From Candidatus Bathyarchaeota archaeon (GTDB lineage: Archaea; Thermoproteota; Bathyarchaeia; TCS64), in assembly GCA_026014875.1 (NCBI GenBank), contig JAOZHO010000034.1, forward strand, positions 1 to 64,000: a stretch of DNA of 64,000 nucleotides. The letters are read 5' to 3'. The translations under genes were made by a program, and so were the position numbers. Positions 33,210 through 42,045 of this stretch are shown here, piece by piece (within the stretch, counting starts at the first letter, position 1; every line of letters begins with the position of its first letter). Under the pieces are notes generated by a model that was not told the DNA's origin, searched no databases, and saw only the letters and a list, made by a program, of their open reading frames with translations.

Positions 33210-33851
33210 ATGGTCATTATCGCTGGAGTGGACGAAGCGGGCCGGGGCCCAGCGATAGGCCCCCTAGTCGTCGCGGCGGTGAGCTTCCAGGAGGCGGCTG
33301 CGGATGATCTTTTCTCCATGGGCGTGAGGGACTCCAAGGCCCTCTCAGCGAGGAGGAGGGAATCCCTCGCAGCCGAGATAAAGGAGATCTCGGAAGGCCA
33401 CTCATACTTCGAGCTCCAGCCCTGGGCCATCGACAAGGTGGTGAACCGCGGCCTGAAGCTCAGGAAGTTGAACTATCTCGAGGCGATGGCCATGGCGAAG
33501 GCGATCAGGGACCTCCACCCCGACAGGGTCTACGTGGACACCGCCGACGTCCTCCCCGACAGGTTCGGGGATGACATCCTCAGAGTCCTAGGCTGGAGAC
33601 CCCATCTCATCTGCGAGAAGAAAGCCGATATCAATTATCCCGTGGTATCCGCGGCGTCCATCCTCGCCAAGGTGAGGCGGGACCTCCTCGTCTCCAACCT
33701 GAGGGAGATCCACGGAGACTTCGGCTCGGGCTATCCCAGCGACCCCAAGACCGTCGCCTTCATCAAATCATGGTTCCAGGAAAACGATCTGCCCCCTCCG
33801 TACATGAGGGGCTCCTGGAAGACCATCAAGCGATATACCTCCCAGGTCTAG
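33210..33851 (+). CDS. rnhB: ribonuclease HII
   Basis: A 213-residue ribonuclease that cuts RNA in RNA/DNA hybrids and misincorporated ribonucleotides. The first catalytic pair is in GVDEAGRGPAIGPLV (Asp8, Glu9), the third Asp in YVDTADVLPDRF near 110 and the fourth in the archaeal SAASILAKVRRD region; GSGYPSDP is present near 170. Length is normal. The stop codon shares CTAG with the convergent fibrillarin gene. Confidence 0.95.
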   Translation: MVIIAGVDEAGRGPAIGPLVVAAVSFQEAAADDLFSMGVRDSKALSARRRESLAAEIKEISEGHSYFELQPWAIDKVVNRGLKLRKLNYLEAMAMAKAIRDLHPDRVYVDTADVLPDRFGDDILRVLGWRPHLICEKKADINYPVVSAASILAKVRRDLLVSNLREIHGDFGSGYPSDPKTVAFIKSWFQENDLPPPYMRGSWKTIKRYTSQV

Positions 33852-34540
33852 GATTTGAGCCTCGCCACGACAAGCGCGTGATCCTTCTCGAAGGGATCGA
33901 GCTCCAGGGACTCGACGATCTCGAAACCCCCCTCCCTGAGCTTCTCGATCTCGGCCTCGTAGACCCTCTGGGGAGCCTTCGTCACGTCGATGCTCCGGGA
34001 CTTCACAGCCATGACCGCCCAACCCCCAGACTTTAGGAACACCCTCGCGTTCTCTATGACGATGCCCGCCTGATCGGGCTGGGCGACGTCCGCGTAGATC
34101 CCGTCGACCTTGGGGACGTTCAAGGCATAGGTCCGGGGGCGCCGGGCGTCCCCGAGGATTGGGGAGACGTTGGCCCTGTGCTTAGCCAGGCCCTCTATGA
34201 GGTCTCTGATGGGGCGGGGCGCAAAGTCGACTCCCCAGACGTGACCCCCGACTCCGATGATGTCCGAGACGTGGGAGCATGTGGTCCCAGAGGCCACGCC
34301 GAGGTAGAGCACCTTGTCCCCCCGGGATAGGGGCATCACCCCGAGGCCTTTACGGATGGCCGCCGCGAGCTTGCTCCTGTAAGGATTCCAGGTGCGGTAC
34401 TCGACGCCATCGACTGTGACTAGCTGCTCCCCGTAGAACCTCCTCCCCGGGGTGAGGTTCATCGTGGCTAGGGCCTTTCCTGCCTCACTCTCCAGCCTGT
34501 AGACTCCCGGGAAAATACGTTTGGGACTCAAATCTAGCAC
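33848..34540 (-). CDS. flpA: fibrillarin-like rRNA/tRNA 2-prime-O-methyltransferase
   Basis: A 230-residue SAM-dependent methyltransferase of box C/D guide RNPs. The sequence follows archaeal fibrillarin: FYGEQLVTVDGVEYRTWNPYRSKLAAAI, SAM site LYLGVASGTTCSHVSDI, VDFAPRPIRDL, the DARRP segment, YADVAQPDQA and MAVKSRSIDVT. The start is GTG. Its partner Nop5 is encoded 800 bp away on the same strand, with an Alba gene and a small gene between them. Confidence 0.96.
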   Translation of the reverse strand: MLDLSPKRIFPGVYRLESEAGKALATMNLTPGRRFYGEQLVTVDGVEYRTWNPYRSKLAAAIRKGLGVMPLSRGDKVLYLGVASGTTCSHVSDIIGVGGHVWGVDFAPRPIRDLIEGLAKHRANVSPILGDARRPRTYALNVPKVDGIYADVAQPDQAGIVIENARVFLKSGGWAVMAVKSRSIDVTKAPQRVYEAEIEKLREGGFEIVESLELDPFEKDHALVVARLKS

Positions 34541-34582
34541 TGAAGAAGCGGGTGCTCAGTGAAAAATTGATCCCTCGCCCGG

Positions 34583-34837
34583 TCAGACCTCGGCCTCGAT
34601 CTGCTGCTCCATCATCTTGGCCTGGTCGACGGCGAGCTTTTGGAGCCACGCCATGGGGGGTCTAAGCTCCCCGACCCTCTTAGCGAAGTGGTGGCAGTTG
34701 AGGTAGGAGGGGGTGTTGCAGATCCTCCTGAAGAAGTCGCCTGTAATGTAGACGCCACAGTCGTGGAGGTAGGGGCAGCCCTTCCGGTTAAGCTTCTTCT
34801 GGAAGGCCTCTGATAGCGTCGTCAACCCGATCCACAC
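34583..34837 (-). CDS. small Cys/His-containing protein of unknown function
   Basis: An 84-residue protein. Four Cys and two adjacent His form the pattern GCPYLHDCGVYITGDFF, ICNTPSYLNC, HHF, which looks like a metal or iron-sulfur site; the C-terminal half is a helix (WLQKLAVDQAKMMEQQIEAE). I recognise no named family. The start is GTG at 34837. It lies 42 bp upstream of flpA on the same strand, probably in one transcript, which hints at a role near RNA modification. Confidence 0.65.
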   Translation of the reverse strand: MWIGLTTLSEAFQKKLNRKGCPYLHDCGVYITGDFFRRICNTPSYLNCHHFAKRVGELRPPMAWLQKLAVDQAKMMEQQIEAEV

Positions 34838-34960
34838 CTGCCTGTGACTTCTTTATAATCCGTATCAGTAAACCCTAATCATCAAATTTATACTTAACTG
34901 TATCAGGGTTCAGTAACTCTTTTCCGGCATCCGCAAGCACAGATCCCCCGTTCAATATGT

Positions 34961-34972
34961 TTTAATTATATG
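34961..34972 (+). promoter_or_regulatory. TATA box of the Alba gene
   Basis: TTTTAATTATAT is centred about 32 nt before ATG 34999. Confidence 0.55.
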
Positions 34973-34998
34973 TAAAGAAACGACTGAACGAACGCAGA

Positions 34999-35274
34999 AT
35001 GCCAGCCGACGAAAGAATCTACGTGGGCTCGAAGCCGATCCTCGCCTACGTCACAGCGGTGGTCACCGCCCTCTCCAAGTCCGACAGCGTCAGCGTCATG
35101 GCCCGGGGGAGAGCCATAAGCACCGCCGTCGACGTCGTGGAGGTGACCAAGAGAAGCTTCCTCACAGACATCATCGTCGACGGCATCGATATAGGGACGG
35201 AGAGGCTCGGGGAAGCCGGCGCAGAGCGGAACGTCTCGACTATATCGATTCATCTGTCCAAGCCCAAGGCATAA
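34999..35274 (+). CDS. albA: DNA/RNA-binding protein Alba
   Basis: A 91-residue classic Alba. It has IYVGSKPILAYVTAVVTAL with the RNA/DNA-binding Lys region, MARGRAISTAVDVVEVTKRSF and the final STISIHLSKPKA beta strand. Alba dimers coat DNA and RNA in archaea. It is the single-domain counterpart of the Alba-HhH fusion at 19339. Promoter is close and strong-looking. Confidence 0.95.
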   Translation: MPADERIYVGSKPILAYVTAVVTALSKSDSVSVMARGRAISTAVDVVEVTKRSFLTDIIVDGIDIGTERLGEAGAERNVSTISIHLSKPKA

Positions 35275-35323
35275 CTCGAATCTGTGGCGACCCGGACGAG
35301 ACTCCATGGTCCTTTGATATGCG

Positions 35324-36451
35324 CTACACGGACTCTGTGGCTTGTCTCTCCGCATCCTCATCCAGCTGCCTCCTCAGCTCGGCCCCTATGGGGTTCCCCG
35401 TGAAGGCGTCTGCCCTGGCGGCTAGGGAGAGCTTCGCGGCGAGGGTCCTGGCAGCCTTCCCCCTGAGCTTGCGGGGCTTGGCGTGGACGTAGGGATGCTG
35501 GAAGATGAGCCCGTGCTTGGGGGGCTTGGCCCCCGTCATCTTGGAGCGGAACAGGGCCTTCTCGGCTCCCAGGATCTGCACCGTGCTGGAGGGCATCATC
35601 GCGAGCTTTTTGAGCCCCCCGGCCTTCTCGAGGAGCTTCGCGGCAAGCACGGGGCCGGCCACCACTGAGAGGTTAGGGACCGCCTCCTCGGCGATGCTCA
35701 TGATGAGTGCTTCCAGGGATTCCCTGTAGGAGTAGAGGGAGACGAGGTTGGCGGCGAGGCTCCTGAGGTGCTCCTCGTCCTCGGACAATAGAGGTGCTCC
35801 CATCGAGTCCTCGCTGGCGGATAGAATCCCCTTCACCCTGTCCCCCAGCTCGAGCTCTCCCAGGTTCTCGGGGGAGAAGTTGGACCTGTCTCCGAGCCTC
35901 TCGACAAGTAGAGCGTAGATCTTGTGATCATCGACGGCGCGGCTCAGCTCGGGGAAGTGGAGGCCGTACCACTCCCGGAGCTTCCCGGAGAGCACATTCA
36001 GAGACTTGTCGAGCTCGTTGAGGAGCTGCGCCGTCTGTATTATCGTCGCCCCCCGTTCCGACTGGGCCTTCTGAATGTCCTTCCTCGTCCTGAGGACCGA
36101 GACCTCTCGGCTCAGCGCGTAGTACTGCGTCTTATCCTCGACTGCCCTGAAGTCCACCGCGATGCTCTCGATGTTCTCCCTGACAAAGTCTTCGGGCCCA
36201 GAGTCCTCCACGATCTCGACGTTCACCCCGGCTCCCCTCAGAGCGTCGGCCAAGTGCTCGTTCGATATTATCACCGTCTCGAACCCCCTCTGGACGAGTT
36301 TCTCCACCATCTCCGACATCTCCTTGGAGGGCTCTCCCGCGGCGTGTCTCTCGAGGGCCGCGTTGATCTGCTTCGCGTCCCGGGGGTAGAGGACGCGCTC
36401 GACTATGTCGTTGTCATGGGTCAATGCGAAGATCCCTATCAGCGTCTCCAC
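35324..36451 (-). CDS. Nop5/Nop56-58 C/D RNP core protein
   Basis: A 375-residue scaffold protein of archaeal box C/D RNPs that binds L7Ae-guide RNA and fibrillarin. The N-terminal domain and coiled coil are followed by the Nop domain with NLSVVAGPVLAAKLLEKAGGLKKLAMMP (in part), ILGAEKALFR and KHGLIFQHPYV, then a basic end. GTG 36451 is preferred to TTG 36505, which would lie only about 15 nt after a TATA-like ATATTTGAAAA at 36515-36525. Divergent from pyrD. Confidence 0.93.
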   Translation of the reverse strand: METLIGIFALTHDNDIVERVLYPRDAKQINAALERHAAGEPSKEMSEMVEKLVQRGFETVIISNEHLADALRGAGVNVEIVEDSGPEDFVRENIESIAVDFRAVEDKTQYYALSREVSVLRTRKDIQKAQSERGATIIQTAQLLNELDKSLNVLSGKLREWYGLHFPELSRAVDDHKIYALLVERLGDRSNFSPENLGELELGDRVKGILSASEDSMGAPLLSEDEEHLRSLAANLVSLYSYRESLEALIMSIAEEAVPNLSVVAGPVLAAKLLEKAGGLKKLAMMPSSTVQILGAEKALFRSKMTGAKPPKHGLIFQHPYVHAKPRKLRGKAARTLAAKLSLAARADAFTGNPIGAELRRQLDEDAERQATESV

Positions 36452-36542
36452 GACGTGGATCTGGCTCCCTGATTCAGCGTTCCCGTTCAACCGTCGTAAC
36501 TCCAAAAGTTTTCAAATATGCACGCGCGTAGTTGTCACCAAG

Positions 36543-37463
36543 ATGTCCCAATTAAGCCTATCAGTGGATATCGCGGGCCTCAGGCTGCGGAACCCGACCA
36601 TGAACGCAGCAGGAGTCCTAGGAATATCCGCCCCCCTCCTGAAGCGGGTCTACGAGGGAGGAGCCGGAGCCGTCGTCACAAAGAGCCTGGGGCCTGAACC
36701 CCGATCCGGGCATCTCAACCCGACTATGGTAATCGTGGAGGGAGGAGTTCTCAATGCGATGGGTCTACCCAATCCCGGGGCTGAATACTTCGTCTCGGCG
36801 ATCAAAGCCCTCAGGGCCGAGGGCATACCCGTAATCGCGAGTTTTTTCGGGGCATCCATCGATGATTTCAGAGATGTCGCCGAACTGCTCTCGGAGGCAG
36901 GCGCCGACGCTCTCGAGGTGAACGTGAGCTGCCCCAACGTCCAGGAGGAGCTGGGCATGCTGGGGGCCGACTGCCTCAACACCGAGAAGGTCACTGCGGC
37001 GGTGAAGGAAGTCTCCAAGCCCCCGGTGTTCGTAAAATTATCCCCTAACGTCACCGACATTGCCGAGATAGCAAAGGCTGCTGAGTTGGGCGGGGCGGAC
37101 GCCATCACGGCGGTGAACACCCTCAAGGGTATGGCCATCGACGCCGATTTCCGGAGGCCCATCCTCACCAATGTTACTGGGGGGCTCTCGGGCCCGGCAT
37201 TGAAATCCGTGGCCCTGAGATGCGTCTGGGATGTGGCAAAGGCCGTCGAGGTGCCCGTGATAGGCTGCGGCGGAATCACTAACTGGAGGGATGCCGTGGA
37301 GTTCATGCTCGCGGGGGCCTCAGCGGTGGAAGTTGGAACAGCGATTAGGGAGCGGGGATTCGGCGTCTACGAGGAGATAACCACCGGGATCGAGGGTTAT
37401 CTCGAGGCCAATGGGTTCGGGAGCGTGAAGGGGATCGTGGGCCTCGCCCAGGAGGCCATATGA
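36543..37463 (+). CDS. pyrD: dihydroorotate dehydrogenase B, catalytic subunit
   Basis: A 306-residue FMN enzyme of pyrimidine synthesis, class 1B. The active-site loop NVSCPN holds Cys130; FMN-site features include NAAGVLG, GLPNPGAEYF and the final VIGCGGITNWRDAVEFMLAGASAVEVGTA. ATG 36543 is used; longer frames enter the divergent Nop5 region. It overlaps pyrK by ATGA, as is usual for the two-subunit NAD-linked enzyme. Confidence 0.95.
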   Translation: MSQLSLSVDIAGLRLRNPTMNAAGVLGISAPLLKRVYEGGAGAVVTKSLGPEPRSGHLNPTMVIVEGGVLNAMGLPNPGAEYFVSAIKALRAEGIPVIASFFGASIDDFRDVAELLSEAGADALEVNVSCPNVQEELGMLGADCLNTEKVTAAVKEVSKPPVFVKLSPNVTDIAEIAKAAELGGADAITAVNTLKGMAIDADFRRPILTNVTGGLSGPALKSVALRCVWDVAKAVEVPVIGCGGITNWRDAVEFMLAGASAVEVGTAIRERGFGVYEEITTGIEGYLEANGFGSVKGIVGLAQEAI

Positions 37464-38257
37464 TGAGGACTGCGGTGATAACCCGGGTCCTCAGGATGGC
37501 TCCGGACATGGTCACCCTATATTTCGAGGACGAGGAATGCTCCAAGGCCTCTCCGGGCCAGTACGCCATGATCTGGATCCCCGGAGGCGAGGAGATACCC
37601 ATGTCCCTCTCAACCATCAACCCCGGAGGCGAGTCCTCACTGACCGTGAGGGATGTCGGCGAGGCCACCAAGACCCTCTGCGACATGAAAGAGGGAGACA
37701 AAGTTGGAATCCGGGGGCCCTTTGGGATAGGATACACCATCACCGGTGATTCGCCGCTGCTGGTGGCGGGGGGTACGGGTGTAGCATCCTTGGCTCCGCT
37801 TGCAGAGGCGTTCGTCGAGAGAGGAGTCAAGCCGACGTTCATCCTCGGCGCCAAGACCGAGTCGGATCTCGCATTCAGGGACAGGTTGGAGAATCTTCTC
37901 GGTGACAGTGTTGTCCTCGCCACAGATGATGGCTCCTGTGGCTTCGAAGGCTTCTCCTCCCAGTGCGCAGAAAAGCTGATGGATGAGAGAAGTTTCGACG
38001 CAGTTTACACTTGCGGTCCCGAGCTAATGATGGTCGCCGTCTTCGACGAGGCAGAGTCCCGGGGTATACCCGTTCAGGCCAGCCTCGAGAGGTACATAAA
38101 ATGCGCCCACGGTCTCTGCGGGAGCTGCGCCATCGGCCCCTACAGGGTATGCATGGATGGCCCCGTCTTCGACTCGGAGAAGCTCCGGGAGGTCAGGGAG
38201 GATTTCGGCTCTCGCAAGATGGACCCGACGGGGAAGATCGTCGGGGTGGACCACTAG
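37460..38257 (+). CDS. pyrK: dihydroorotate dehydrogenase electron-transfer subunit
   Basis: A 265-residue FAD and [2Fe-2S] protein that passes electrons from PyrD to NAD+. It shows the FAD-binding PMSLSTI, the NAD-side GGTGVASLAPLAEA, and the cluster Cys set C215, C220, C223, C231 in KCAHGLCGSCAIGPYRVC. All four ligands are present. Translationally coupled to pyrD. Confidence 0.94.
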   Translation: MMRTAVITRVLRMAPDMVTLYFEDEECSKASPGQYAMIWIPGGEEIPMSLSTINPGGESSLTVRDVGEATKTLCDMKEGDKVGIRGPFGIGYTITGDSPLLVAGGTGVASLAPLAEAFVERGVKPTFILGAKTESDLAFRDRLENLLGDSVVLATDDGSCGFEGFSSQCAEKLMDERSFDAVYTCGPELMMVAVFDEAESRGIPVQASLERYIKCAHGLCGSCAIGPYRVCMDGPVFDSEKLREVREDFGSRKMDPTGKIVGVDH

Positions 38258-38297
38258 GACTGCATGTGTTATTAGCCAGTAACCTCAAAGCTCATCT

Positions 38298-39044
38298 ATG
38301 GTCGCAGGAAAAGCCGAAGTAGATATCCTTTTCCACTGCTTCTACATGCCCCTCGGAGTGACGGAGGGCCACCCGGTCCTCAGCATCCGATGGCCCCTCA
38401 CCCCTATGCCTGAGCCCGAGATCGCCGATATCTTCGAGACCCGCACATTCAACCTGGGTTCGACGAACACGATCCTCATCAGGGACGGGGGGATGAACAT
38501 CGTCGTTGACCCAGGGATCCTCCAGCTCGGGAGGTATGGTGCCTTCCAGAAGAGGTTGGCGGAGTTCGGTCTGGAGACCGGGGACATCGACATGGTGGTG
38601 AACACCCACTGCCATTACGACCACATCGAGTCCAACTACCTGTTCAGGGGGAAGCCCCTCATCGTCCACGAGAAGGAAGTCGAATATTGCAGTAACCTCT
38701 ACTGGCCCGAGTTCACCGAGGCCTTCATGGGAATCATGGAGATAGACGCCGTCTCCGGGGAGAAGAAGCTCTCCGAGAACGTGAGGGTCATAGAGACCCT
38801 GGGCCACACCCCGGGGAGCATCTCGGTCCTCGCCGAGACCGGGGAGGGGCTCGTCGCCTGCATCGGGGACGCCGCGATCGTCCGGGAGGACCTCCTGGAG
38901 TTCAGGGTGCCTTCCGTGGTGACCAAGAACATCGCCCCCGAGGTGAGCGTCAACAGCCTCAAGAGGATCGCTGCCCTGAATCCCTTCATGGTAGTCCCGG
39001 GACACGATGCGCCCTTCGACCCCAAGACCGGGAAAGCTTTATAG
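38298..39044 (+). CDS. MBL-fold metallo-hydrolase
   Basis: A 248-residue metallo-beta-lactamase-fold enzyme. The zinc motif THCHYDHIESN is near residue 97, then LGHTPGS near 173, CIGDAAIV near 193 and PGHD near 236. Substrate unknown; the family includes thioesterases, lactonases and nucleases. It lies 40 bp after pyrK and could be read with it. Its 3-prime end holds the promoter of the eS30 gene. Confidence 0.88.
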   Translation: MVAGKAEVDILFHCFYMPLGVTEGHPVLSIRWPLTPMPEPEIADIFETRTFNLGSTNTILIRDGGMNIVVDPGILQLGRYGAFQKRLAEFGLETGDIDMVVNTHCHYDHIESNYLFRGKPLIVHEKEVEYCSNLYWPEFTEAFMGIMEIDAVSGEKKLSENVRVIETLGHTPGSISVLAETGEGLVACIGDAAIVREDLLEFRVPSVVTKNIAPEVSVNSLKRIAALNPFMVVPGHDAPFDPKTGKAL

Positions 39045-39062
39045 AGCCCTACACGGTAGGGT
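39036..39062 (+). promoter_or_regulatory. promoter and hairpin before the eS30 gene
   Basis: The TATA box GCTTTATAG (39036-39044) covers the stop codon of the MBL gene, about 37 nt before ATG 39077. CCCTACACGGTAGGG (39048-39062) is a 5-bp stem with a 5-nt loop in the leader; its function is unknown. Confidence 0.45.
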
Positions 39063-39076
39063 TTGGCGGTAATAAT

Positions 39077-39259
39077 ATGCCTACACACGGCTCACTTACG
39101 AAGGCGGGCAAGGTCCGGGCTCAGACCCCCAAGGTTGAGGGCATAGTTCGGAAGCAACTGCCCCCAAGGCGGAAGAACAGATCAAACTACAAGAAGAGAG
39201 TCCTCGCAGCCCCAGACCCCTTCTCCCAGCGTGGGGGACGTCGGCGGCGGCGGAGATAG
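39077..39259 (+). CDS. rps30e: 30S ribosomal protein eS30
   Basis: A 60-residue, very basic ribosomal protein. It begins MPTHGSLTKAGKVRAQTPK, the eS30 signature, and has RRKNRSNYKKR in the middle and a poly-Arg end. In archaea eS30 is mainly found in TACK and Asgard lineages, so it is a useful taxonomic marker here. Confidence 0.95.
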   Translation: MPTHGSLTKAGKVRAQTPKVEGIVRKQLPPRRKNRSNYKKRVLAAPDPFSQRGGRRRRRR

Positions 39260-39301
39260 CTCCTTTAACCTTTTAACACCCCCTTCTTAGAGATCCCCGA
39301 G

Positions 39302-40885
39302 TTGGAGACCTCCCTCAGGCTTATCGTTGAGAGGCTTCTCGCCATTCCTTCCCCCGACAGGGGGGACGTTGAAAGGGTCAAGATCGAGGTGAGCCGGGAG
39401 CACCGCCTGCCCGGCATACCGGGGAACGCCGAGGTCATCGCGTCCCTCAATCCCGAGGAGAGAGCCCGCCTCATCCACGTCCTGAGAAGAAAGGAGACTC
39501 GCGCCCTGAGCGGGGTCAACGTCGTCGCAGTGATGACCGAGCCCCGAGCCTGCCCCCACGGGAGGTGCGCCTACTGCCCGGGCGGCCCCGACGACGGGGT
39601 CCCCCAGAGCTACACCGGCCACGAGCCGGCCTCCATGAGGGGCGCCCAGAACGAGTATGACCCCTTCAAGCAGGCCACGAGCCGCATCGAGCAGCTGAGG
39701 GCCATAGGCCACGAGGTGGACAAGGTCGATCTCATCGTGATGGGGGGCACGTTCCCGGCCTCCCCGCCCGAGTACCAAGAATCCTTCATCCACGGATGCC
39801 TGGACGCCCTGAACGAGAGACGTTCACCCACCCTGACCGAGGCGAAATCCTTCGCAGAGGGAGCAGCGATCCGCAACGTGGGTATCACGGTGGAGACCCG
39901 CCCCGACTCCCTAAACCCCGCCGAGGTCGACAGGCTCCTGGGGCTCGGGGTGACCCGGGTCGAGTTGGGCGTCCAGAACGTCTATGACGATATCTACGAG
40001 CTCGTCGAGAGGGGCCACACGGTTCAGGACGTGATCGATGCGACGAGGCTCCTGAAGGACTCGGGCCTCAAGGTCTGCTACCACATGATGCCCGGCCTCC
40101 CCGGATCCAGCCCCGAGAGGGATCTGGACGGGTTCAGGGAGATCTTCGATAATCCGGCCTTCAAGCCCGACATGATCAAAATCTACCCCACGCTGGTCCT
40201 CGAGGGGACCAAGATCCACGAATGGTGGAAAGACGGCTCCTACGCCCCCCTTACGACGGAGCAGGCCGTGAAACTCGTCGCCGAAATGAAGGAGTACGTG
40301 CCCCCGTGGACACGGATAATGAGGGTGGGGAGGGACATCCCCAGCACCATCATCGAAGCCGGCGTAGACAAGACCAACCTGAGGCAGCTGGTCCACGACG
40401 AGCTAGCCAAGCGGGGAAAGCGATGCAACTGCATCCGCTGCAGGGAGGTGGGCCACAGAGACGGAAGAGACCCGGCGCCTGAAAACCTGGAGGTCAGGAG
40501 ACGAACCTACGAGGCGTCCGGAGGCGTCGAGCACTTCATCTCCGTGGAGGAAGTAAAAGGAGATACCCTCGTGGGATTCATCAGGCTCAGGATCCCCTCG
40601 GATAGCCCCCACCGGCCCGAGGCGGAGCCCTCTTCAGCATTCGTCAGAGAGCTCCACGTCTACGGTCCCATGGTCCCCGTCGGCTCTCGCCTCGACTCGG
40701 GATGGCAGCACATGGGATGGGGCAAGAGGCTCCTGGAAGAGGCGGAGAAGGTTGCATTCGAGGAGCACGGTGTCGAGAAGCTGCTTGTGATGAGCGCCCT
40801 GGGGACCAAGGAGTACTACGCCAAACTGGGGTACGGGAGGGACGGGGTTTACGTCTCCAAGCGCCTCCCCGGGGGAAACATTTAA
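39302..40885 (+). CDS. elp3: tRNA uridine-34 carboxymethyl modification enzyme Elp3
   Basis: A 527-residue radical SAM/GNAT enzyme that makes 5-carboxymethyl-uridine at the tRNA wobble position. The radical SAM Cys set is C84, C89, C92 in CPHGRCAYC; TVETRPDSLNP-like and GVTRVELGVQNVYDDIYE follow; the GNAT domain covers about 385-527 (FVRELHVYGPMVPVG, HMGWGKRLLEEAEKVA). The start is TTG. Full-length and all key motifs intact. Confidence 0.95.
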   Translation: METSLRLIVERLLAIPSPDRGDVERVKIEVSREHRLPGIPGNAEVIASLNPEERARLIHVLRRKETRALSGVNVVAVMTEPRACPHGRCAYCPGGPDDGVPQSYTGHEPASMRGAQNEYDPFKQATSRIEQLRAIGHEVDKVDLIVMGGTFPASPPEYQESFIHGCLDALNERRSPTLTEAKSFAEGAAIRNVGITVETRPDSLNPAEVDRLLGLGVTRVELGVQNVYDDIYELVERGHTVQDVIDATRLLKDSGLKVCYHMMPGLPGSSPERDLDGFREIFDNPAFKPDMIKIYPTLVLEGTKIHEWWKDGSYAPLTTEQAVKLVAEMKEYVPPWTRIMRVGRDIPSTIIEAGVDKTNLRQLVHDELAKRGKRCNCIRCREVGHRDGRDPAPENLEVRRRTYEASGGVEHFISVEEVKGDTLVGFIRLRIPSDSPHRPEAEPSSAFVRELHVYGPMVPVGSRLDSGWQHMGWGKRLLEEAEKVAFEEHGVEKLLVMSALGTKEYYAKLGYGRDGVYVSKRLPGGNI

Positions 40886-40917
40886 CCCTCGGGCGCCTGG
40901 AATAGCGATGGCTGAAC

Positions 40918-41220
40918 ATGTTCATCGTCACATACCGCTACAACCTTCAACCGGAGAAGTCAAGGGACTATATCACGCTGGAGCAGAAAGCGATCCAGAT
41001 CTACCTCGAGCATGGCTGCCTCGGAGTCGAGATCTACAGGGACCCTCAGAACCCCCGGAAATGGATGGAGGTCAACAAGTACCACGACGAGAAGCACTAT
41101 GAAGATGTGTCCGCCGCGGTCGACGGGGACCCGAGGATCGAGGCCCTCTTCGAGGAGTTCCTGGGGCTGTTTGAGCAGGGGAATGCCCCGCAGAAGGACA
41201 CGTATCTCAGGATGCTCTGA
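40918..41220 (+). CDS. small protein with probable dimeric alpha-beta barrel fold
   Basis: A 100-residue protein of unknown function. FIVTYRYNLQPEKSRDYITL, a central GVEIYRDPQNPRKWMEVNKY and a helix-rich end follow the ferredoxin-like pattern of ABM/NIPSNAP-type proteins, but I cannot name a family. ATG 40918 is 32 bp after the elp3 stop, so co-transcription is possible. Confidence 0.7.
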   Translation: MFIVTYRYNLQPEKSRDYITLEQKAIQIYLEHGCLGVEIYRDPQNPRKWMEVNKYHDEKHYEDVSAAVDGDPRIEALFEEFLGLFEQGNAPQKDTYLRML

Positions 41221-41253
41221 TAGGCTCAATCCTTCCTGTACCATGGATTGTAG

Positions 41254-42003
41254 TCAGACGAATACTTTCTCCTCGGGGTATACCTCCACGCCGGACTTGC
41301 CGATGGAGTAGGGCATCATCGTCTTGGGGAACTTCTGACCCCTGAGCTTCTTGATCTGGAAAACCTCAGTCATCACGTTCTTCGAGCGGATGCTGTGCAT
41401 CACGAACACTCCCTGAGCGAGATACGCTTCCGGGCCAAACCTCTGATAGTCTATCGACTCCTCCGGGAGCTCCCCGAGGAGAAACGTGGTGAGCCTCATC
41501 TCCGTGAGGCCCTTGATGAGCTTCAGGAGCTGCTGCCTCTGGACGAATGGCTTCTCGTATTGGAAGAGAAGCCCCGACACGGAGTCGATGACGCAGCGCC
41601 TAGCCGTTGGGATCAGTTGTCTCTTCGCGGTGCTCACCAGCCCCAGGACGCTGTCGATGCTGAAATCCTCGGTGCCCAACGCCCCCTTGATCCTGTAAGT
41701 CCCCGCCGGGGCGTCAATGTCCATGGGGGAGGCGTCCACGAGGGCGAGCTTGTGCTCTGTCTGCTGGGAGATCAGGTCCCACCCAAAGTTTTCCTTGGCG
41801 TTGTTGACGATGGAGAATGGGGGCTCGTCGAGGGTGACGTAGATTCCGGTTTCATCGTTTTCGGTGATGCCGTTCAGGAGGTACTGGACGCCGAAGGTCG
41901 TCTTCCCGGCGCCTGGACCCCCCAGTAGGAGGTAGCAGTATCCTTCGGGGAGCCCTCCTCCGAGGATTCTGTCGAGGTTGGTTATTCCAGTCTTGACCCT
42001 CAT
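41254..42003 (-). CDS. KaiC-like RecA-superfamily ATPase
   Basis: A 249-residue single-domain KaiC-type ATPase. GITNLDRILGGGLPEG leads into the Walker A LLGGPGAGKTTFG (residues 27-39); TLDEPP and RRCVIDSVSGLLF mark the catalytic Glu and Walker B; MHSIRSKNVMTEVFQIKKLRGQKF is the usual KaiC end. In archaea these ATPases are often linked to signalling proteins, and here it follows the response-regulator gene after 42 bp on the same strand. Confidence 0.9.
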   Translation of the reverse strand: MRVKTGITNLDRILGGGLPEGYCYLLLGGPGAGKTTFGVQYLLNGITENDETGIYVTLDEPPFSIVNNAKENFGWDLISQQTEHKLALVDASPMDIDAPAGTYRIKGALGTEDFSIDSVLGLVSTAKRQLIPTARRCVIDSVSGLLFQYEKPFVQRQQLLKLIKGLTEMRLTTFLLGELPEESIDYQRFGPEAYLAQGVFVMHSIRSKNVMTEVFQIKKLRGQKFPKTMMPYSIGKSGVEVYPEEKVFV

Positions 42004-42045
42004 CGATTTTCGCCATTGTTACATGATAGTTTATTAAATTTAATT

